From Plasmodium coatneyi (Eukaryota; Apicomplexa; Aconoidasida; Haemosporida; Plasmodiidae), in NCBI RefSeq assembly GCF_001680005.1, contig NC_033557.1, positions 868,001 to 932,000 on the forward strand: a stretch of DNA of 64,000 bases, read 5' to 3'. Under the pieces are notes generated by a model, which was not told the DNA's origin, made no database searches, and saw only the letters and a list, made by a program, of their open reading frames with translations. Position numbers and translations under genes: made by a program. Shown one piece after another: positions 57,452 through 64,000 of the stretch; within the stretch, counting starts at the first letter, position 1; every line of letters begins with the position of its first letter.

Positions 57452-59401
57452 ATGTCCGAAACAGCACCAGTAGCGCCATCATCGGTAAGGAACAATTTTG
57501 AGGAGAAGGGGAGGAAGGAACTATTAAAATTATATATCCTACCTATGTAAAAGTAGCTATGCACATATAATACACTTCATGCGCTATATAGTGAAGATAT
57601 GAAAATGTACATATTCCTTTTCATTACATTTATAGAAACTGGATCGGGATCAACTACCTTCCAAAACTAATTACTATAATAAATTCGATGAAGCCGATGG
57701 GAAGGCATGTAATGGCGAAAGTGACGAGTTCGCACAATGGGGGAGTACTTTGAACAATGCACTAAATACATACGGCGGACTTTCCTCTTCCGGCGAAATG
57801 ATTGCTGGTGCTTATTGTTCCACATGTGAAAATAATGGATGTGTAAGCTCCACAGGTGCGTCCTGCACTTTCCTCTATTTCTGGCTGGGAAGCAATTCTT
57901 CCAGAATCAAAGTAATGGGGACTTGAAAGAATTCATGGAAAAAATTTACCCAGCACTAGGGGAAATTAATTACGGAGGTACCTGTAGTGTAAATTACAAA
58001 GACGTTAACAAACTTATCTTCGGTTTAATGAAGGAAGTATATGACTTCCAGCATGACTCCGGAACTATAGTGGACGAGAAGGAACAATACATAACCAGTA
58101 AGAAGGACGAGCTCACCAGTTACTTGAAGGAAGTTACTGCAGCATATAATGCTCTGGATGGAATCTGTACTTTATACCCTGATAATAATAAGTGGTGCAA
58201 AGGTTTTTGGAATGGATTCGGAATGTCAGTTCAGCGGAAATTACAACAATTGCAATCTACATTAACAACCGAACAGGGTGAAGAAGAAGAAAGTGGGACA
58301 TGTTTAATGCCGCCCGGAGCAATTTCATCCACCATAACAGAACAAGACCTACGTTCCGCCACAACAACGTCTTCCCTTTCTTCTATCCTTGGTACACTCG
58401 GAATGATGGTTTTCCCTTTTGTGTTATATAAGGTACAGTAAAAATGTGCACTGCGAGCAGTACAATTAATACCCCACCTCTAACTTCCTTCTCTCCTCCT
58501 TAGACCTGCCTTTCTTAGACCCTCCTTTCCTTCCCTCCTCCTTAGACCCTCCTTCCTTCCCTTCCACCAACCACCCCTAACACAACCTCCATTCTACCAC
58601 CCTAACAACCTTCCTTCCACCCACTCACCTAACAACTTTCCTATCACCCCTAACAACCACCCTAACAATCCACCTACCACTCTAACAACTCACCTACTAC
58701 TCCTAACAACCTTCCTTACACCTACCTGCCACCCATAACAACCTTTCTTCCACCACCCCTAGCAATCTTCCTTACACCTACTAGCACTAACAACTGTACA
58801 TTTACCACACCTAACAACCTTCCTTCAAACCTTCCACCCTTAACAACCCTCATCCCACCCCTAACAACCCACCTGAAGAATCACCACCCAAAGATTCAAC
58901 ACCTAACAACCTTCCCTTCCACCCACCACCCGTAACAACATTCCTTCCACCTTACCACCTACCACCACCCTAACACAACCTTCCCTTCCACCTACTACCC
59001 TTAACAAACCTTCCTTCCACCCACCAAGCACTCCTAACAACCTTCATTCTAACCCCCTCCTTATACCCGCCTAAACCTTTTTAAACCCTTTCTCTATAAA
59101 CCTTCTTCTCTTTTAGTATAAGCCATGGTCTTCTTGGTTTGGTAACAATTCCAATGGTAGAAGAAGAAGAAAAAGGTCTACCGAACGGAGCACCTTTGAT
59201 ACACTCAGAGAAAGTAGTGCAACATGTGATTCAGCAACTGAAGGTTCAACAATAAGTAATTCAGCAGCAGAAGGTTCCACCGTACGTTCTGCTGCATACA
59301 CAAGACAGCCTACAAGGCAGTCTACCACCAGGAATGGAAGAACAGGAGCAGGAACAAATAATGAAGCAAGTCATCGTAATGTAAGTTACGGTCGGATGTA
59401 A
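57452..59401 (+). pseudogene. kir: KIR M with one-base frameshift
   Basis: Exons 57452-57484 (MSETAPVAPSS), 57636-58432 and 59117-59401. Exon 2 begins KLDRDQLPSKTNYYNKFDEA and reaches CTFLYFWLG at about 57,860-57,887. There the frame must shift: in the first frame the protein stops after WLGSNSSRIKVMGT, while the family-like continuation KQFFQNQSNGDLKEFMEKIY is in the next frame and runs to the membrane segment SSILGTLGMMVFPFVLYK. The exon length, 797, is one short of a multiple of three, as expected for a single-base deletion in GGCTGGGAAGC. The tail exon (YKPWSSWFGNNSNGRRRRKR to RNVSYGRM) is intact. It is related to KIR J. A sequencing error is possible, but the run is not a long homopolymer. 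Confidence 0.85.
58490..59060. repeat. Pyrimidine-rich satellite in KIR M intron 2
   Basis: Degenerate CTTAGACCCTCCTTCC units change into CCTAACAACCTTCCTTCCAC units, as in KIR J intron 2. More than fifteen copies can be followed. Confidence 0.85.
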
Positions 59402-60006
59402 TGCACCGTCGCTGTGTAACACATTGTGGAATGTAACACTTATTTGGAATGTTGAATGAGTATTTACCACCTCCCACAAAAGGGAGACGCATAAATAACA
59501 CCGTGAACACAATTTATATGCAGTGTGTAAGGAAAGGAACAAAATTACCATTCTTCCTTTTTATTCTTTCTTATTCCTTTTTCTTTTTTTCCATTTTTTT
59601 CTTTTTCCTTTTCTTCATATTTCTTTCCTTCCATGTGTTTGTTTGAATAACTGAATGAAGGAAACAATGCTCCCAGCAAGGGGCGCGAAAAAAAAAAAGG
59701 AAGGTGCTGATCTTCCTTAAAGAAATATTCATGTATTTTAAAAAACAAAAAATATATTATGAAGTTAAAAAATTTTAGAACAGAATGAATAAGCATTTTT
59801 TAATTCATCAATAAAGAAGAAATTATCCCAAACAAATCAAAACAAAGTCAAGGAGAAAAAATTTTTCACTTCCACTTATATGAGGAACACATGAACAATG
59901 TACACAATTTAATTACAAAACGAAAAAAAAAAAAAATAAATAAATAAATTTACATATACCCTAAATCCGGAACTTGAACTCGGAATCTGAACATGGAACC
60001 TGTTCC
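59402..60006. other. Convergent 3' region (KIR M / SICAvar 3)
   Basis: It contains the KIR 3' motif (ACGCATAAATAACACCG, TTATATGCAGTGTGTAAG, about 59,488-59,530) and the second block (GTTTGAATAACTGAATGAAG, GGTGCTGATCTTCC, AAAGAAATATTCATG, about 59,640-59,735). A-runs and a short stretch of SICAvar-type repeat follow before the stop at 60,007. Its order is the same as after KIR C and KIR J. Confidence 0.7.
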
Positions 60007-63000
60007 TTAGCAATTTATTCCGTAGGAATATCTTCCATAGGAACAAAGTCTTCCTTCCCTAAACCCGGAATCTGAACATGCAACCTGTTCCTTAGGCGTT
60101 TGATCCTTAGGAACCTTTTCTTCTTTCACAAATTCGCTTCGCATGAATTCTTGAACCAAAATTTCAAAAAAGTCCTCCTGAAGCAGTTTGGTGTCGCCTT
60201 TTTGACATTCGTCTAAGACTTCTAAATGAATATCAATAATCATGCGGCGACGACGAACAGGAACCCGTTTTTTCCTTCTTTTTTTAGGCGTAGAACGAGG
60301 TTTGCGTTCCTTTACTAAGGTATATGCATGTGGGCCATCTGCCTGGTCGTCCACATGACCAAGGAGTTCTTCTTGTACAGTTGGACCACGTACCTGATAA
60401 GCTCTTCTGTAACGTTTTCTTGTCTTACGAAGCATTCCAAAGTACTAAAAAAAAAAAAAATGGGAAAAAAATGCTTCTTTAATAGGGATGTGAAATGTTT
60501 GTACACACGCAACAGTAATTACTACTTCAAACCCAAATGCAAAAATCCTACACACACACACCCCTAAATTGCGAAATCCTACACACACACACCCCTAAAT
60601 TGCGAAATCCTACACAAACGCACCCCTAAATTGAGAAATCCTACACACATACACCCATAAAATGCGAAATCCTACACACACCCCAGTCACGCATTCACGG
60701 TTTCATTTAACTCCATCCTTATTTATTTTTCTTTTTTTCCTTTCTTTCTTTTTTTTCCTTTCTTTCTTTTTTTTCCTTTCTTCCTTTCTTCCTTTCTTTC
60801 TTTTTTTTTTTTTTTTTTTTCTTCTTTGTTAAGATGTGTTCTTTTATATTAATGTTCTTTTTACCTTCCAAAGGAGGTATATCATAGCAGAAAAACCAAT
60901 GAAGACAGGAGCCAAAGGAAGGTATGGGGTAAGGAGTTCAGGAAGGTTGTCAATCTCACTAACAACTGGGGAAGTAGAAGGAACATGTGCTACTGGAAAT
61001 GTCCCCCCTAGCCGCGCTCCAGCACCTACTGTATCATCATTGCCAGGCTGAACCCTAGTATCAGCTGTGTCTGTTTTCTTCTTTTCTGTTGGGACCTGGG
61101 AGCCAGAACCAGCTTTTCCCTCTGTATCTAAAAGGTAAGTGGAAGGTAAAAAAATGTTAGTTCCATATAATGGAAGGTGATAAAACTCTATGATTGTATG
61201 TGTACCCCTATGCGCACTTGCTTCGATTGAAAAAAGGAAATGCTCAATCCTTTTAACATTTGTTACCTGGATCCTGAGAAGTGGTAGCTCCGGTGTCTGT
61301 ACCAGTACTTGGAGTTTGGGAAACTGAACCTGGATCTGTAGGTGGTGGATCAAGAGTTATTCCATTTGTGCCGATCGTAGAAGGATCGAAACCGAGAGGG
61401 AGGTCCTCACTATCGGTAAGACCCGCCTTTGCTCCTAAGGATTCTGCCGACGTGCACCATGCACTCATCTGAACGCCGCCGGAACCTTGCAGGGCATTGA
61501 TCTCTTTGGCACTGTTTTTACATTCATTTTCCTCATCCTTATCCTTATTCTTACCTTCTTTCGTAGGTACTGTTGACTGGCTTGGTATTAGTGCATGTCC
61601 AGGTGCTGGTACTCGTGGTTTAGTGGCGGCTGGTTTGGCAGCTTGGTGGTCATGTTGGGAGTGTGGTTGGGTGGAAGATTCGATGGGAAGAATGGTTGGA
61701 CATATGTTAGTTAGAGTTTGTTGTATTTCGCCTTCCTTCGATTTGAGCATCTTATTCAATTCATCTTCAACATTCTTTCCCTCTACTGTGCAACTTTTGT
61801 AGTGCTCCTGTTTGCATAAATAACATGTATTATTCTTCTCCTGACATAAAGGTTCTTTATTTTTAATTTCTTCACTATTATCAAAGACATGTTTTATGCC
61901 TTTCTCTATTTCACATTTTTTCTCTTTTGCCTTGGTTTTTAGCTGCTCTGCGTATTTATTTAAGAGGAGACATGCCATGCTTTGCTGAAATTGTTGGTTC
62001 TGAACAGGATTCTTTTGATTATTTTCGTCATATTCGAGCTTAATATTGTATATATGTTTTAATCCTTTTACAATAAGGTTGCATGCTTTTTTTTCTGATT
62101 CCGACGCTGTACCCTTCGCTCCTACGATGTTCTTGCATGAATCTTCGTCTTGAGTACTTCCATTTTTAATAGCAGTAGACAATTCTTTTAACACTTTTCC
62201 AGCGTCATCCTCTCCCCACATTTTATGCTATATAAGCAGGAAAGAAGGAACATGTATAAATAATCAATACTTAAACAAGGAGTTTTCATTTTTCCACTCC
62301 ATAAATATATACATTCCCCATAGTTCACTGCGTTTAACTCAATTATAATAAAAAATATTCATCCTTACGGAGGTTCCATGCCCTCTTATATTTTTCCATT
62401 TGTGTGCTATGCAGCTTAAGCGATCACATAGGGCACCTTTACATTCATTTCCTGCATAGGGAAAGAATGTAAATAAAGGGAATAAGTTTTATGTACGTCG
62501 TACAGCGTGATGGTCAACCACCACAACAACCTACCAACCCCTCTTTATTGTAGTGGTAGGTTGTAGGTAGTTGGTGAGGGTGGTGTACCCCGTGATACAT
62601 TATTATTACCTTGCACTTGTTGTTGTTGTTGTTGTGGTGGTAAAACTTTGTAAATGGCTTCGTTCACAACTTCCTTCAACTTTTGCATCAATTCTTCTTC
62701 ATCTAGGTCTTCCTTCCTTGCTAATCCTGCGGTACGCAATACTTCCTTGACCTGCCTAACTAATTCATCTAAAGCCTTCCTCCCTACTGAAGGCTCCTTC
62801 TCTTCCTCTAGAGAGAGTTCTACATCGTTGTCTGCTTTTATGTTTAATTTTTGCAAGGTTTCCTTCTTAATTTCTTTTTCTTTTTTCCTCCCATGGCAAT
62901 ATTTCTCCGCTTGTCCTTCGTTCTTTATTCTGTGAAGTTTGTTGTGTCCCTTTATTTCTGTCGATAACATTCTTTTACCATCGTTCCCTGTGCTCCCATA

Positions 63001-64000
63001 GACATCTATCCATTTCTTAATTTCCCCCCACATGAACATTCCACCTAAATTTAAACTTCCGACATCCACGTCCTTACATATTTCATTTCCATCACTCATA
63101 TCCCCAAAACTTTGCCTCACACTTTCCCTCTTACTCCCAATTACTGGTGCTACTGTGTTAAAACTGCAGTGCCTGCCTAACATTTTTATAATAGTTACAT
63201 TTCCTAATAGACATCTATAATAAGGTTGCAGATCCCTCTGTTCCGGTGTAACCCCACTATCATCCCTTTTTTTCCAAGTGGTGTACTTTAGGCTACCTGG
63301 TTCTCCAGGTTCTACATGCTGCTCGAATCCATCTATCCAAAGAAATATTCTTAATAATAATTTACATAATTCCTTTTCCCATTCCTGGCCGGCCTCGGAA
63401 CAGTGTCCTTTATCATTAAATCCATCCTCCAGTATATTATCCATCATATCTTCGAACACTTCCTTCATGTCGTTCCATACACTTTTCTATAAAGTAAATT
63501 ATCGTGAACATATATATATATATATATATATATGCAGTTTTACTTCCTCCTCCTTAGACCCCTTCCTTCCCTTCCTTAGACCGTTCCTTCCTTCCCTCCT
63601 TAGACCCTTTCCTTTCCTTCCTCCTCCTTAGACCCTCGCTTCCTTTCCTCCCTTCCTTAGACCCCATCCTTCCTTCCTTAGACCAACCTTTCCTTCCTTA
63701 GACGTCATTCCTTTCCTTAGACATCATTTCTTTTCTTCCTTTAGGAAGGCTATTATCCTCTTTCCAACTTAGGAAGGTAATGTTCCTTCCTTTCTCCTTC
63801 TAAGGAAGATAATGTTACTTACATTTATGTTTCCCGCCACCGGGTCAATCTTATTTGCCTTTATCCATTGTAACAGTAAGTTCATGAAGAACGGTGAACC
63901 CACGGACCTTGCATTCGCGATTTTCGAAAGTTGTTGTTGTAGGCGGGTTCTTACGGTGGTGGTAGGTGCAGGCTGTTTTTCAAGTACTTCCAATGCAGTC
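60007..64000 (-). CDS. SICAvar: SICAvar 3, variant surface antigen, partial (5' end outside window)
   Basis: Exons from 5': 63823 to beyond 64000 (LLLQWIKANKIDPVAGNIN), 62610-63486 (Cys-rich domain starting KSVWNDMKEVFEDMMDN, with KLLLRIFLWIDGF, MWGEIKKWI and a Gln-rich end), 62369-62451 (linker CKGALCDRLSCIAHKWKN), 61267-62227 (last Cys-rich domain HKMWGEDDAGKVLKELSTAI, then a Pro/Thr-rich stretch), 60865-61127 (stalk and membrane segment TPYLPLAPVFIGFSAMIYLLWK) and 60007-60444 (cytoplasmic exon YFGMLRKTRKRYRRAYQVRG, LVKERKPRSTPKKRR, ending SYGRYSYGINC). All phases agree. It is the most complete SICAvar here and shows no damage. The first exon starts upstream of position 64,000. Confidence 0.9.
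60445..60864. repeat. Minisatellite and T-rich tract in SICAvar 3 last intron
   Basis: About six copies of CCCTAAATTGCGAAATCCTA followed by CACACACACAC lie at about 60,530-60,690. A CTTTCTTTCTTTTTTTTCCT tract follows up to about 60,825. It is the same arrangement as in SICAvar 1 and 2. Confidence 0.85.
63487..63822. repeat. Pyrimidine-rich repeat in SICAvar 3 first intron
   Basis: Units of CCTTCCTTAGACCCCTTCC, the same family as in KIR introns, fill the intron between the first and second exon seen. They are preceded by a short TATATATATA tract. Confidence 0.8.

Overview
This window looks like a SICAvar/KIR-rich region from a simian malaria parasite of the Plasmodium knowlesi type; P. coatneyi, which also carries both families, cannot be excluded from sequence alone. 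The evidence is: (i) about 14 spliced KIR genes, pseudogenes or fragments with the signature C-x2-[LF]-Y-[YF]-W-[ILV]-G, a C-terminal membrane segment ending in LYK exactly at a splice donor, and a Ser/Thr/Asp-rich tail exon usually ending in [NI]-x-Y-x-x-[MI]; (ii) three SICAvar genes with Cys-rich domain exons, a membrane exon ending YLVWK or YLLWK, and a basic cytoplasmic exon containing LVKERKPRSTP; (iii) telomere-like CCCTAAACCCTGAA repeats inside the chromosome; (iv) spliced genes and T-rich or A-rich tracts on a moderately AT-rich background. No rRNA, tRNA or CRISPR is visible.

Layout. 0-1.2 kb: a PST-A type lysophospholipase. 2-4.2 kb: a SICAvar tail relic, interstitial telomeric repeats and a reverse-strand KIR. 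4.2-7.4 kb: repeat-rich spacer. 7.45-9.0 kb: KIR B. 9-12 kb: non-coding DNA with two direct duplications. 12-14 kb: KIR C, whose extracellular stalk contains an AHNAK-like segment. 14.6-19.1 kb: SICAvar 1 (-). 20.1 kb: an orphan KIR tail exon, followed by a GC-rich palindromic minisatellite. 22.7-39.5 kb: the main KIR cluster (D, E, F, G with a CD99-identical segment, a decayed copy, the double-domain H, and I). 41-42.9 kb: KIR J, convergent with SICAvar 2 (-, 43.6-47.8 kb). 49.5-50.5 kb: an unrelated two-membrane-segment protein exon (-). 51.8-59.4 kb: KIRs K, L and M. 60-64 kb: SICAvar 3 (-), cut by the window end.

How the genes fit together. SICA and KIR proteins are variant antigens expected on or near the infected red-cell surface. 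The locus behaves as a recombination reservoir. The same pyrimidine-rich satellite occurs in KIR introns, SICAvar introns and intergenic DNA. A KIR-SICAvar convergent module is present three times, twice inside a roughly 5-kb segmental duplication. Several members are broken by a stop codon, frameshift or domain loss. The most striking signals are two different host-like peptides in the juxtamembrane stalk of two KIRs: a 23-residue CD99 match at 30,477-30,545 and a 38-residue AHNAK-like segment at 13,215-13,328.
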